DNA from: Mercurialis annua
Taxonomy: Eukaryota > Streptophyta > Magnoliopsida > Malpighiales > Euphorbiaceae
Assembly (NCBI RefSeq): GCF_937616625.2
Contig: NC_065573.1
Coordinates: 7,951,001 to 8,015,000, forward strand
DNA length: 64,000 bases
Direction: 5' to 3'
Under the pieces are notes generated by a model. The model was not told the DNA's origin and made no database searches. It saw nothing but the letters and a program-made list of their open reading frames with translations. Shown here piece by piece: positions 34,865 through 48,400 of this stretch; position 1 is the stretch's first letter, and the number at the start of each line of letters is the position of its first letter. Made by a program: the position numbers and the translations under genes.

Positions 34865-37800
34865 GCTTAAATCGCTAAAAAGGTGAAACGTTTGCTTTTG
34901 TTTCATAACATTTGTAAACGTTCGGCTTAAATCGCTAAAAAGGTGAATGTTTGGATTTGTTTCGTAACGATTTAAATGTTTTGCTTAAATCGCTAAAAAG
35001 GGAAACGTTTGGATTTGTTTCGTAGCGATTGTAAATGTTTAGCTTAAATTGCCAAAGTTGAAACGTTTGGTGTTGTTTCGTAACATTTGTAAAAGTTTGG
35101 CTTAAATCGCTATAAATGTGAAACGTTTGGATTGTTTTGGTAACGTTTGTAAACGTTTGGCTTAAATTGCTAAAGAAGTTAAACGCTTGGATTTGTTTTG
35201 TAACGTTTGTAAACGCTTGCCTTAAATTCCTAAAAATGTGAAACTCTTGGATTTGTTTCCGAACATTTGTAAACGTTTGCCTTAAATTGCTATAAAGGTG
35301 CGCTTGGTTTTGTTTCGTAACGTTTGTAAAGGTTTGGATAAAATGGCTAAAAATGTGAAACGTTTGGATTTGTTTGGAAACGTTTGTAAACGTTTGGCTT
35401 AAATCGCTAAAAAGGCGAAACGTTTGGATTAGTTTCGTAACGTTTGTAAACGTTTGGCTTAAATTGCTAAAAAGGCGAAACATTTGGATTTGTTTCGTGA
35501 CGTTTGTAAACGTTTGGCTTAAATCGCTAAAAAGGTGAAATGTTTGGATTTGTTTCGTAATGTTTGTAAACATTTGGCTTAAATCGCTAAAAAGGTGAAA
35601 CGTTTGGATTTGTTTCATAACGTTTGGAAACGTTTGGTTTAAATAGCTAAAAAGGTAAAACGTTTGGATTTGTTTCGTAATGTCTGTAAACGTTTGGCTT
35701 AAATCGCCAAAAAGGGGAAATGCTTGGATTTGTTTTGTAGCGTTTGGCTTAAATTGCTAAAAGTGTTAAACGCTTGGATTTATTTTCTTAACGTTTGTAA
35801 ATGTTTGGCTTAAATTGCTAGAAAGGGGAAACGTTACGATTGGTTTCATAATTTTTGTAAACGTTTGGCTTCAATCGCTAAAAAGGTGAAACGTTTGGAT
35901 TTCTTTCGTTAGGTTTGTAAACGTTTGGCATAAATCGTAAAAAGGTGAAATGTTTGGATTTTTTTCGTAATGTTTTAAAAGTTTGGCTTATCGCTAAAAT
36001 GGGGAAACATTTGGATTGTTTTTGTAACGTTTGTAAACGTTTGGCATAAATCGCTAAAAAGGTGAAATGTTTGGTTTTGTTTCGTAAAATTTGTAAACGT
36101 TCGGCTTAAATCGCTAAAAAGGTGAAACGTTTGGATTTGTTTCGTAGTGTTCATAAACGTTCGGCTTAAATTGCTGAAAAGGTGAAACGCTTGGATTCGT
36201 TTCAGAACGTTTGGCTTAAATTGTTAAAAATGTGAAACGCTTGGATTTGTTTCATAAAGTTTGTAAACGTTTGGCTTAAATTGCTAAAAAGGTGAAACGC
36301 TTGGAACGTTTGGCTTAAATTGCTAAAAAGGTGAAGCGCTTGGTTTTGTTTCGTAACATTTGTAAGGGTTTGGATTAAATCGCTAAAAATGTGAAGCGTT
36401 TGGATTTGTTTCGTAATGTTTGTAAACTTTGGCTTAAATCGCTAAAAAGGGGAAACGTTTGGATTTGTTTTTTCACGTTTGTAAACGTTTGCCTGAAAGT
36501 GCTAAAAAGGTGAAACGTTTGGATTTGCTTCGTAACGTTTGTAAACGTTTGGCTCAAATCGCTAAAAAGGGAAAACGTTTGGATTTGTTTCGTAACGTTT
36601 GTAAACATTTGGCTTAAATCGCTAAAAAGGTGAAACGTTTGGATTTGTTTTGTAACGGTTGTAAACGTTTGGCTTAAATTGCTAAAAAGGTTAAACGTTT
36701 TGATTTGTTTCTATACGTTTGTAAACGTTTGGCTTACATCGCTAAAAAGGTGAAACGTTTGGATTTGTTTCGTAACTTTTGTAAACGTTTGGCTTAAATC
36801 CCAAAAAAGGTGAAATGCTTAGATTTGTTTCGTAAAGTTTGTAAACGTTTGGCATAAATTGCTAAAAAGGTGAAACGCTTGGATTTGTGTCGTAACGTTT
36901 GTAAATGTTTGGCTTAAATTGCTATGAAGGTGAAACATTTTGATTTCTTTCATAACCTTTGGAAATGTTTGCCTTAAATCGCTAAAAAGGTGAAACGGTT
37001 GGATTTGTTTCGCAACGTTTGTAAACGTTTGGCTTAAATTGCTAAAAAGGTGAAACGCTTGGATTTGTTTCGTAACGTTTGTAATCGTTTGGCTTATATT
37101 GCTAAAAATGTGAAACGGTTGGATTTGTTTTGTAATGTTTGTAAACATTAGGCTTAAATTGCTAAAAAGGTGAAACTCTTGGATTTGTTTCGTAACGTTT
37201 GTAAACGTTTGGATTAAATCGCTAAAAATGTGAAACGTTTGAATATGTTTCGTAACGTTTAAACGTTTGGATTTGTTTCTTAACGTTTGTAAACGTTTGG
37301 CTTAAATCGCTAAAAAGGTTAAACGTTTGGATTTGTTTCATAACATTTGTTAACATTTGGCTTAATTCGCTAAAGAGGTGAAACATTTGGATTTGTTTCG
37401 TAACGTATGCAAATGGTTGGCTTAAATCTAAAAAGGTGAAACGTTTTGATTTGTTTCGTAACGTTTGTAAACGTTTGGCTTAAGTTGGTAAAAAGGCGAA
37501 ACGTTTGGATTTGTTTCGTAGCGTTTGTAAACGTTTGGCTTAAATCGTTAATAAGGGGAAACGTTTGGATTTGTTTCTTACCATTTGTAAATGTTTGGCT
37601 TAAATCGCTAAAAAGGTGAAACGTTTGGATTTGTTTCATAACGTTTGTAAACATGTGGCTTAAATTACTAAAAAGGTGAAACACTTAGTTTAGTTTATGG
37701 GAAACGTTTGGATTTGTTTCGTAACGTTTGTAAACGCGGCTTAAATCGCTAAAAATGTGAAATGTTTGGATTTGTTTCGTAACGTTCTAAACGTTTGGCT

Positions 37801-38073
37801 TAAATCGCTAAAACGGGGAAACGTTTGGATTTGTTTCGTAACGTTTGTAAACGTTTTTCTTAAATCGTTAAAAAGGTGATCCGTTTGGTTTTATTTAGTA
37901 TCGTTTGTAAACGTTTTGTTTAAATTGTTAAAAAGGTGAAACTATTGGATTTGATTCGTAACGTTTGTAAACGTTTGACTTAAATTGCTAAAAAGGTGAA
38001 ACGCTTGGATTTGTTTCGTATCGTTTGTAATCGTTTGGTTTTGTTTCGTAACGTTTGGATTTGTTTCATAACG
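34865..38073 (-). repeat. 60-bp satellite array, - orientation (unit B)
   Basis: About 53 monomers, homologous in order to 23501-27395 minus the 1606-bp duplication. It ends with TAACG (38069-38073), the target duplication of E4. The 227-residue open frame at 34935-35618 is satellite-derived. Confidence 0.95.
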
Positions 38074-38382
38074 TGTCACGACCCGAAATCTCGAGTCGAG
38101 ACCGGCGCTAGGGAATGGGAGTGGTTGCTCCGAAACCCGTAGCAAGCCTGAAAAACACTATAAATTTTTCGCTTTTAAAAGAGACGTATGACACATTTAT
38201 TAAATAACTGATGAGATAAAACATCAAAGTTTTAAATGTGCTTTAAAACATTTAAATACAATAAGACTATACTAGTCTACTGCGGACAACTAGAACTTAA
38301 AACCTTCTTTACAGTCTTTTATCAAAGTAGACTTCCGAGAAATAAACGTTCGGAAGCCTTCATCAAAATCGGACCAGCTTTC

Positions 38383-41300
38383 CTGAAAAATAATTCCACA
38401 ACGTGGGTCAGATATACTGGTGAGTTCATGCCGTTACAAATAAATATTTCATAAAGTTAAAAACCGTTTTATATTTAAAATAACTTTATGTATTTTCGAA
38501 ATCCTTTGAAAACATCTTTAAAACAATTGAAGCCTGAGCTCACACATAACATATTTCAATCAAGACTTCAATATCAAAGAATGTCAACCATATACGTTGA
38601 CCTTTAAATTAAACCACATTTCTTAAATTCGTCCATCTACATTGATGGCGAAACTTATCAACACATCATACATGCATAATCTTATGGGACCGATAGCACA
38701 GCCAACCGATCAACCATATCCACAACATACATAAATCTTAAGGGACCGATAGCACAGCCAACCGATCAACCTTATTCACCTGAGACCGATAGCACAGCCA
38801 ACCGATCTAATACACACACACACACACAATATTATGGGGCCGATAGCACAGCCAACCGATCAACCATATTCACCTGAGACCGATAGCACAGCCAACCGAT
38901 CTAATACACACACACACACACAAAATATTATGGGACCGATAGCACAGCCAACCGATCAACCATATTCACCTGACATCGATAGCACAGCCAACCGATGTAA
39001 CACACAATCCTGACATCGATAGCACAGCCAACCGATGTAACACACACACAATCCTGACATCGATAGCACAGCCAACCGATGTAACACACACACACAATCC
39101 TGACATCGATAGCACAGCCAACCGATGTAACACACACACACAATCCTGACATCGATAGCACAGCCAACCGATGTAACACACAATCCTGACATCGATAGCA
39201 CAGCCAACCGATGTAACACACACACACAATCCTGACATCGATAGCACAGCCAACCGATGTAACACACACACACATAAACTGACATCGATAGCACAGCCAA
39301 CCGATGTAACACACACACACATTCCTGACATCGATAGCACAGCCAACCGATGTAACACACACACACAATCCTGACATCGATAGCACAGCCAACCGATGTA
39401 ACACACAATCCTGATATCGATAGCACAGCCAACCGATGTAACACACACACACAATCCTGACATCGATAGCACAGCCAACCGATGTAACACACACACACAT
39501 AAACTGACATCGATAGCACAGCCAACCGATGTAACACACACACACATTCCTGACATCGATAGCACAGCCAACCGATGTAACACACACACACAATCCTGAC
39601 ATCGATAGCACAGCCAACCGATGTAACACACACACATAAACTGACATCGATAGCACAGCCAACCGATGTAACACACATTCAAGCATAAGCAAATGCATAA
39701 TAATTATTAAAATTATGTGTGTGCCTTTGTATATCAAAATAATATATACATATAGTATATACATAAAACATATATCCATACAAGGCATGTAAACATTTAA
39801 CACCGCAACGCACATATCACATAGTATACTAAAATATGAAACTTTACGAATACCGAAATGTAAAAACATGTACTCACAGAAACCGTTTAACTACGGTATT
39901 ACTCCGTCAATGCTCCTTTAAACAACTCCGTTAATTCCCTTGGTCCTCCGACTCGATAGCTCGACAACTTGTCGAATCTAGTTAGGATCAAAATATTAAT
40001 TCTCTTAATTAATAAAATCCTAACTCTAGAATTAACTCTATACAATATTAATTTAATTTAATTAATTAATTCTAATCCCCAAATAATTTCTTATTTAATA
40101 AGTTCATAACTTATTTTATTCATGTAATTTTTCCTTTACTTATCTCTTTTTACACATAAAACCATTATTCAGAAATATTCATTTAAATATTTCATTTTTC
40201 ATAAATATACTTTATTATATAAAATATATTTCCTTATATCAATAATACTTTCCACTTCAAGGTTAATTATTTAAATTTATTAAAACATCCCCGTATTATC
40301 TTAAATTCCACTTTTGGTTAAAATACCAAAATACCCTCAAACTTTTCAAAATTGACCATTTAGGTCCTTTCGTAATTCAATTGATTTTAATATCGACAAA
40401 ATTACTTAAAATATCCAAAATCATTTTACCTCAGATTATTAACAAATATAATCTGGAAACTTTGGCTAACATACCATGTAGCCTTTCAACTTTGGAAAAA
40501 TACGATTTAACTCAAAAACTCTAGTTTTCGGCAAACATATCCAATTCTTTCAAAAATCATCAAGATTCTTTAAAATTCTCAAAATCATTTCACATCAGAT
40601 TATACACATCAATAATCTGGAAATATGGTTAAAATACTGATTGGTCCTTTATTTTATTTTTTTTAAAAATACATTTTAAACCTAAAACTTTAAATTTTGA
40701 CAATCAAGTCCAAATCAATTGAAAATAACATCAATCAATCCTTTAAATAGTCTAAGCTTACTCATCAACTCAATTTTATGATCTCACATTTAATTCATAG
40801 ACATGCAACACAATTTAGATTAAAATCGAAACTTTTAATTTCTTAAGTATTCATCAATTATGGATAATCCAATCAAATTAACCAAAACATATTTATTTTA
40901 ATTATCATACTAAAACAGCAGCCCCAAAATTAAAATAAATTATTTTTCATAATTTTAACAATTTTAACAATTTAAAACCGTATAAACAATTAATAATCAA
41001 AACCGATTATTAATCCGTCAAAACACCTCAACTAAATCAATTAAATTCCAAAAATAATCAACATATATATTTCATACATTTTTCATGAATAATTTCTGTC
41101 CAGAAATTAAAATGACAAAAATACCCTTTTTAAACATTTTTTTTTACCGATTAAACTATTATAAAAATTAAACCCGATTAACAAACCGTTAAAAATTCAC
41201 CATTAAACATTTATTCACCATCAACCCAACATCTAACTCAAACATAAACCAATTTATTTCCAGAAATTTAAAATCCATTTATTTATCATTTTTAAGCGAT

Positions 41301-41760
41301 TTTTAAGCCTTTAAAACTATTAAAAATCGAACTCCAAACCATTAAATTAATACCCGAAATGTTTAACATTTTTAATCCACAAAAATCACACTTTAAAGCA
41401 TATTTTAACCTCATGAAGTAGATCAGCCCAGAAATTAAAAATAATAATTTAATTTCACGGAAAAATTAATTCAAAACCGAAACCCATCTCTTTAAACTAA
41501 TTACCCACTATTTTTAACACTTTTAATCCATGAATATCACATTTTTAAACATATATAAAAATAGTATTTAACATCAGCCCATAAATTAAAATTAATTTAA
41601 TTTCCCATATATAAAAATTAATTCAAACCGAATATATCAAAACTATACACAAAAACCGAATTAAACACAATTAAACCACAAATTTCAACAACTAAAACAC
41701 ATAATATAAGCTTATTAAACATCAGAAAATAAACACAAAGTTTTGAGCTAGCGATTATAC
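38383..41760 (-). other. putative LTR intron (E4 left LTR)
   Basis: On the minus strand a donor-like ATCAAG|GTATAATCG begins at 41760 and an acceptor-like TTATTTTTCAG ends at 38383. The implied 3378-bp intron contains the whole minisatellite and most AT-rich filler. It corresponds in position to the smaller introns inferred for E1, E2 and E5. Confidence 0.4.
38686..39680 (-). repeat. LTR minisatellite, 20-bp core, about 22 copies (left LTR)
   Basis: About 22 copies of a core CGATAGCACAGCCAACCGAT spaced 40-55 bp apart and separated by CA-rich spacers (ACACACACACAATCCTGA). The first six copies are preceded by GACC or GGCC, the rest by GACATC. All three minus-strand frames stay open over several hundred bases, giving overlapping cysteine-rich pseudo-proteins that are frame-shifted versions of one another, a mark of a repeat rather than a gene. 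Confidence 0.93.
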
Positions 41761-41940
41761 CTTGATCCTACATGCAATTGTAGATTAGTAATTAGCGGGT
41801 GATTTCCAACGTTTTTCGTTAAGGAATTATTGAGAAATAACAAATGAATAATATAGCTAAGGGTAAATGGTGAGTTGAGAGCATTCAACAATGGAGGTAA
41901 AAGAAATTTGCTGGAAATGAAGTGGGGAAGAAGACTTAGG

Positions 41941-41953
41941 ATATTTATTAGTC
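41941..41953 (-). promoter_or_regulatory. putative TATA box, E4 left LTR
   Basis: The minus strand reads TAATAAATAT in the context GACTAATAAATATCC, followed by a C/T-rich stretch (AGTCTTCTTCCCC). It lies about 180 bp upstream of the donor-like site, as in the other copies. It is a weaker match to TATA than in E2 or E6. Confidence 0.4.
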
Positions 41954-42658
41954 TAGGCAAAATTACAAGTTTGCCCTTGTGGCAATTTCGTAAATAAAAG
42001 TAACTTTTGCAATATTCGAAATTAAACTTTCTCATTAATTTCCGAATAGTATTTCATGAATATTAACCTCCAAATTATCATCTCGGGATGTCTATTTTAT
42101 TTTATAATGAATTTTCTTTATTAATTCTGCAGTCCAATTGCAGTCCGGCTAAAATATACTTTTTCGTCCAAAAATTCTCAAATTTATTCCTTGGACTCCA
42201 AATATATTAATAAGCTTCCTCGATTATTTAAATTCTCAATTTGAACTTAAATAATACGTTTCCTTAGTCCTGATTACTTAAATCCTGACGAACCCAGCGG
42301 TTCGATTTGAGCTGCATTGTTCTTTAAATTTCTGCACTGTTTTTCATTCAAATTTTATGAAATAAAATTCATAAAATTGAAGAGGACGTCGATAGCTTCG
42401 ATTTGACATATAGATCATCGAATTCTGATGTCGGAATAGGAAGATATGAATTTTGGAAATTCGTCATTCCAAAATTGTCATATTATTATACTTATCCAAA
42501 AAAATTCAAAATAATTTCTTATGATTCCAATATTTTTATGGGCTTCCCTACGTATTTAAATTCTCCATTTTGAATTTAAATATCCCTTCTTATAATTCCG
42601 ATCGTCCAAAGTACGACATATATCTTAATTTAATAATTCAAAATTCCGGGTTATTACA

Positions 42659-42671
42659 TTCTCCCCTCCTT
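42659..42671 (-). other. polypurine tract of E4
   Basis: The minus strand reads AAGGAGGGGAGAA directly before the LTR start TGTAATAACCC. It is preceded by GAGGACGAATTATTTT, a sequence common just upstream of the 3' LTR in plant Ty3/gypsy elements. It would prime plus-strand DNA synthesis. Confidence 0.9.
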
Positions 42672-43225
42672 AAAATAATTCGTCCTCGAATTATAATATC
42701 ACTTACACTCCAACATTTTCTTTCCTACATCATCAATACTTCTTTGGAGACTTTTCCATTTAAGTCTCAGAATATTTCATACCATATTGTTCATTACTCT
42801 ATAAATATATCTCCTTATTTAGGCCTTACAAGGTATATTTTCCTTGTCCTATTCCTTTCTTTACATTACAGAGCCAATGTCTCAGCGTACTTACGTTAGA
42901 AACTTATCTATTTAAAATCACTTTGTTTTTCCACTTATAAAATCATGCCATAATTGTGCACCGGTGTGATGACTTCTCTCATCACCAAGAGTTGCAATGA
43001 CATTACTCTTTTTTTTTCAACATACATAATGTACATGATGCATGTCCTAATAGTGAACATAATATGAATGTAGTGATGCAATTCTATTCGTGCCAATGCA
43101 ATGCCGGCATAAATCGTCTTCGGGCACAATCATGTGTTTATAAAACATTCCTTTTTCATTAAACACATTTGTTTTTATAAAAATGGCGCCATCGTAAGTT
43201 TCTATAGACATAGGGCTCTGCGAAA
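42672..43225 (-). other. E4 internal region between gag remnant and polypurine tract
   Basis: About 550 bp where pol would be expected, AT-rich, with only short open frames (60-109 residues on either strand) that show no protease, reverse transcriptase or integrase motifs. I read it as non-coding remnant sequence. Confidence 0.7.
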
Positions 43226-44148
43226 TCACTTATTCCAAAAGATTTTTATCTTCTCTTCTCTTATTTGCCTTGAAGTTTGGTTTCCATAGCCAAAACATTC
43301 ATCTCTGACTTCGTTCAGTTGTGAGGGGTTAGGAATTTTACCAAATTGGATTAATGCGCTTTCCAGTTGTCTTACACCGTCGACAACTTGCACAAAACTC
43401 CTGTCTCTCTGACTCAACAGTCCTATAAACTGAGGTCATAATCCCTTCACAAACATGGGGTTTACTCCGACTCGATCTGTCATCAAGTCTGGAGCAAATC
43501 TGCTCAATCGATTAAACTCGGTAACATATTCCTGAACAGATCTGTTACCTCGAGTTAACGATAACAGTTTGTCCCGGTTACCTTCGATTACCGCAAACGG
43601 TAAGAAGAAATCCTTATATCTGGTCACAAACTCTGCCCATGTTATACGACCCATCATTGGTCCAATTACTTGTCGAAACCAATCCTTGGCTGGACCTTTC
43701 ATCGACATCTCCATTAACAACATTGTCTGTCTTTCGTTAGCTTGAAGTCTATGAGCATTTTGCTCGACTTCTTCCAAAAAGTCTAACGCATCACTTGATC
43801 CATCAAAATCCTTTGGGTTCAGTTTTACGTATGCTAACACCAGATCTCTATCAAAATTTCTCTCTTCTCATGCTGGTGTTGCATCTACTGTCCTATTATT
43901 AACGCACAACTCCACCAATCCGTAACTTCTGTTACTAACTGATGTATATCAACATTGGGTTGTTGCGGCATTCCTGGTGCTTGCACATTCCCAGCTTGAT
44001 ATGTTACAGGTCCTTCTCGACCTCTACCTTGTCCACGGCCTCTATCCGCCGGTTGAACTGGTACACGTTCATTATCTAAGGCTTTTCCTAAAGTCTCGTT
44101 TAATCGCCGTGCGCTTGCACGCACTCGCATATTTCTTTGCTCAGCCAT
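43226..44148 (-). pseudogene. gag: broken gag of a Ty3/gypsy element
   Basis: The start is MAEQRNMRVRASARR at 44148, preferred over the in-frame ATG at 44160. An arginine/glycine-rich N-terminal part (RGRGQGRG) is followed by a retrotransposon capsid domain with recognisable FDGSSDALDFLEEVE, WAEFVTRYKDFF and SVQEYVTEFNRLSRFAPDL segments. Gag would form the particle around the RNA. It is disabled by a one-base frameshift near 43914, a TGA at 43868-43870 and a TGA at 43436-43438, after which capsid-like sequence continues in frame to a stop at 43226. There is no CCHC zinc knuckle and no pol follows. Both TGA codons look like decayed CGA arginine codons. Homology to plant Ty3/gypsy Gag is clear from motif order; a chromovirus lineage is likely but not proven. 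Confidence 0.88.
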
Positions 44149-45100
44149 TCTAAAGCACAAAGAAATCTAAACGCGTTCTTAACAACATGATATACGTATC
44201 ATGTTCTCAAAGTCTTTATCGTATACGTAGTCGCGTCTCATTCTTACTTTACGAATTAAGCTCTAATAAAATTTTCATTCGTCTATGTCATATATGGCTA
44301 TATTTCACGTGTTCTATACGTTTCATACACACTATTCCATTGCATGCACATAACAATCAATCACATAACATGCACATAATCAAATCATAGCCATCACCAA
44401 TACATAAAAATTAGGTTCAAAAAAAAACCCAATTCATTCATGATTTACTCAATCATAACACATTCCATAAGTCTCGAGAGTATACTACTCTACGTAGACT
44501 AAACAATACTCAAAACATATAATCATTCAAGTAAACAATTCTCAACACACATGTCAACATATATCATACATATAAGCCATATCCTAATGATAATCAACTC
44601 ATTTAGAAATTCTCGGCTAAAGCACATAACGCAAGTCTCGTGAGTATATCTCTCTACACAGACTTTATCACATTCGAAAGCATATCACTCCTTTCAGTGA
44701 TTACGCTATAAACATACCACATCAATTAATCAATCATACTCATAATAAACACACATTTCATAGATAATATGAGTCTCGAGAGTATACAACTCCTCGCAGA
44801 CTATATACTCGAAAGCGTAATGCTTACTCGAGTAACCACAAACATATATTGTGCTAACACACATATCTAACACATATCCTGACACCACACATAGGACAGG
44901 ACGTTTTGAAAAACATTTGAAAAACCGATGAAAACGTTTAAAAGACATGACTGGAAATCCTATAATCCGCAGTAATTCCTAACTTAGCCTAGTGACATTG
45001 TATATTGCTCCTAGGTAACACAACATCTACACAGACTAGCAGTGGTATCTCTGACCAACTGCACTCAATTCCCATATTAGCAGAGGTAACTGGACCAACT
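44149..45100 (-). other. E4 leader region between primer binding site and gag
   Basis: About 950 bp of AT-rich 5' leader. Three loosely repeated blocks start near 44467, 44632 and 44771, each with AGTCTC, GAGTATA and, 10-15 bp further, a CAGACT or TAGACTA motif. Nothing coding is seen. The blocks may be remnants of an older tandem repeat or part of a packaging structure. Confidence 0.6.
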
Positions 45101-45112
45101 GCTCTGATACCA
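45101..45112 (-). other. primer binding site of E4 (initiator tRNA-Met)
   Basis: The minus strand reads TGGTATCAGAGC four bases after the LTR end TCGTGACA. This is the usual plant retrotransposon binding site for the 3' end of initiator methionine tRNA, and it fixes the element's orientation. Confidence 0.93.
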
Positions 45113-45425
45113 CCTTTGTCACGACCCGAAATCTCGAGTCGAGACCGGCGCTAGGGAATGGGAGTGGTTGCTCCGAAACCCGTAGCAAGCCTGAAAAACA
45201 CTATAAATTTTTCGCTTTTAAAAGAGACGTATGACACATTTATTAAATAACTGATGAGATAAAACATCAGAGTTTTAAATGTGCTTTAAAACATTTAAAT
45301 ACAATAAGACTATACTAGTCTACTGCGGACAACTAGAACTTAAAACCTTCTTTACAGTGTTTTATCAAAGTAGACTTCCGAGAAATAAACGTTCGGAAGC
45401 CTTCATCAAAATCGGACCAGCTTTC

Positions 45426-48400
45426 CTGAAAAATAATTCCACAACGTGGGTCAGATATACTGGTGAGTTCATGCCGTTACAAATAAATATTTCATAAAGT
45501 TAAAAACCGTTTTATATTTAAAATAACTTTATGTATTTTCGAAATCCTTTGAAAACATCTTTAAAACAATTGAAGCCTGAGCTCACACATAACATATTTC
45601 AATCAAGACTTCAATATCAAAGAATGTCAACCATATACGTTGACCTTTAAATTAAACCACATTTCTTAAATTCGTCCATCTACATTGATGGCGAAACTTA
45701 TCAACACATCATACATGCATAATCTTATGGGACCGATAGCACAGCCAACCGATCAACCATATCCACAACATACATAAATCTTAAGGGACCGATAGCACAG
45801 CCAACCGATCAACCTTATTCACCTGAGACCGATAGCACAGCCAACCGATCTAATACACACACACACACACAATATTATGGGACCGATAGCACAGCCAACC
45901 GATCAACCATATTCACCTGAGACCGATAGCACAGCAACCGATCTAATACACACACACACACACAAAATATTATGGGACCGATAGCACAGCCAACCGATCA
46001 ACCATATTCACCTGACATCGATAGCACAGCCAACCGATGTAACACACAATCCTGACATCGATAGCACAGCCAACCGATGTAACACACACACAATCCTGAC
46101 ATCGATAGCACAGCCAACCGATGTAACACACACACACAATCCTGACATCGATAGCACAGCCAACCGATGTAACACACACACACAATCCTGACATCGATAG
46201 CACAGCCAACCGATGTAACACACAATCCTGACATCGATAGCACAGCCAACCGATGTAACACACACACACAATCCTGACATCGATAGCACAGCCAACCGAT
46301 GTAACACACACACACATAAACTGACATCGATAGCACAGCCAACCGATGTAACACACACACACATTCCTGACATCGATAGCACAGCCAACCGATGTAACAC
46401 ACACACACAATCCTGACATCGATAGCACAGCCAACCGATGTAACACACAATCCTGACATCGATAGCACAACCAACCGATGTAACACACACACACAATCCT
46501 GACATCGATAGCACAGCCAACCGATGTAACACACACACACATAAACTGACATCGATAGCACAGCCAACCGATGTAACACACACACACATTCCTGACATCG
46601 ATAGCACAGCCAACCGATGTAACACACACACACAATCCTGACATCGATAGCACAGCCAACCGATGTAACACACACACATAAACTGACATCGATAGCACAG
46701 CCAACCGATGTAACACACATTCAAGCATAAGCAAATGCATAATAATTATTAAAATTATGTGTGTGCCTTTGTATATCAAAATAATATATACATATAGTAT
46801 ATACATAAAACATATATCCATACAAGGCATGTAAACATTTAACACAGCAACGCACATATCACATAGTATACTAAAATATGAAACTTTACGAATACCGAAA
46901 TGTAAAAACATGTACTCACAGAAACCGTTTAACTACGGTATTACTCCGTCAATGCTCCTTTAAACAACTCCGTTAATTCCCTTGGTCCTCCGACTCGATA
47001 GCTCGACAACTTGTCGAATCTAGTTAGGATCAAAATATTAATTCTCTTAATTAATAAAATCCTAACTCTAGAATTAACTCTATACAATATTAATTTAATT
47101 TAATTAATTAATTCTAATCCCCAAATAATTTCTTATTTAATAAGTTCATAACTTATTTTATTCATGTAATTTTTCCTTTACTTATCTCTTTTTACACATA
47201 AAACCATTATTCAGAAATATTCATTTAAATATTTCATTTTTCATAAATATACTTTATTATATAAAATATATTTCCTTATATCAATAATACTTTCCACTTC
47301 AAGGTTAATTATTTAAATTTATTAAAACATCCCCGTATTATCTTAAATTCCACTTTTGGTTAAAATACCAAAATACCCTCAAACTTTTCAAAATTGACCA
47401 TTTAGGTCCTTTCGTAATTCAATTGATTTTAATATCGACAAAATTACTTAAAATATCCAAAATCATTTTACCTCAGATTATTAACAAATATAATCTGGAA
47501 ACTTTGGCTAACATACCATGTAGCCTTTCAACTTTGGAAAAATACGATTTAACTCAAAAACTCTAGTTTTCGGCAAACATATCCAATTCTTTCAAAAATC
47601 ATCAAGATTCTTTAAAATTCTCAAAATCATTTCACATCAGATTATACACATCAATAATCTGGAAATATGGTTAAAATACTGATTGGTCCTTTATTTTATT
47701 TTTTTTAAAAATACATTTTAAACCTAAAACTTTAAATTTTGACAATCAAGTCCAAATCAATTGAAAATAACATCAATCAATCCTTTAAATAGTCTAAGCT
47801 TACTCATCAACTCAATTTTATGATCTCACATTTAATTCATAGACATGCAACACAATTTAGATTAAAATCGAAACTTTTAATTTCTTAAGTATTCATCAAT
47901 TATGGATAATCCAATCAAATTAACCAAAACATATTTATTTTAATTATCATACTAAAACAGCAGCCCCAAAATTAAAATAAATTATTTTTCATAATTTTAA
48001 CAATTTTAACAATTTAAAACCGTATAAACAATTAATAATCAAAACCGATTATTAATCCGTCAAAACACCTCAACTAAATCAATTAAATTCCAAAAATAAT
48101 CAACATATATATTTCATACATTTTTCATGAATAATTTCTGTCCAGAAATTAAAATGACAAAAATACCCTTTTTAAACATTTTTTTTTACCGATTAAACTA
48201 TTATAAAAATTAAACCCGATTAACAAACCGTTAAAAATTCACCATTAAACATTTATTCACCATCAACCCAACATCTAACTCAAACATAAACCAATTTATT
48301 TCCAGAAATTTAAAATCCATTTATTTATCATTTTTAAGCGATTTTTAAGCCTTTAAAACTATTAAAAATCGAACTCCAAACCATTAAATTAATACCCGAA

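Larger units (their letters stand above)
38074..42658 (-). repeat. E4 left LTR (3' LTR in element sense)
   Basis: It begins TGTCACGACCC and ends CGGGTTATTACA on the plus strand. It contains the 20-bp-core minisatellite (38686-39680), splice-like sites at 41760 and 38383 and a TATA-like box near 41941. The long AT-rich remainder (39680-41740) has no gene; open frames are short and not conserved with any protein I recognise. Confidence 0.95.

Noticed and set aside
38686..39680. CRISPR-like array (about 22 conserved 20-bp repeats with spacers)
   Set aside because: The spacers are not unique sequences but variable-length CA repeats, and the array lies in a plant LTR duplicated in both element ends. 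It is a minisatellite.
38928..39869. Overlapping 238-313-residue cysteine-rich open frames in the E4 LTR (also 45970-46911)
   Set aside because: All three minus-strand frames are open over the same minisatellite and encode frame-shifted versions of the same repeated peptide. This is an effect of the tandem repeat lacking stops, not a protein family.
41748..42035. 95-residue open frame present in both E4 LTRs (also 48790-49077)
   Set aside because: Its duplication is due to the LTRs, it covers the TATA-like and donor-like region, and it shows no recognisable domain.
42570..43229. Possible pol remnant in E4 downstream of gag
   Set aside because: Checked both strands for aspartic protease DTG/DSG, reverse transcriptase YxDD and integrase HHCC/DDE context; none is visible in the short open frames.
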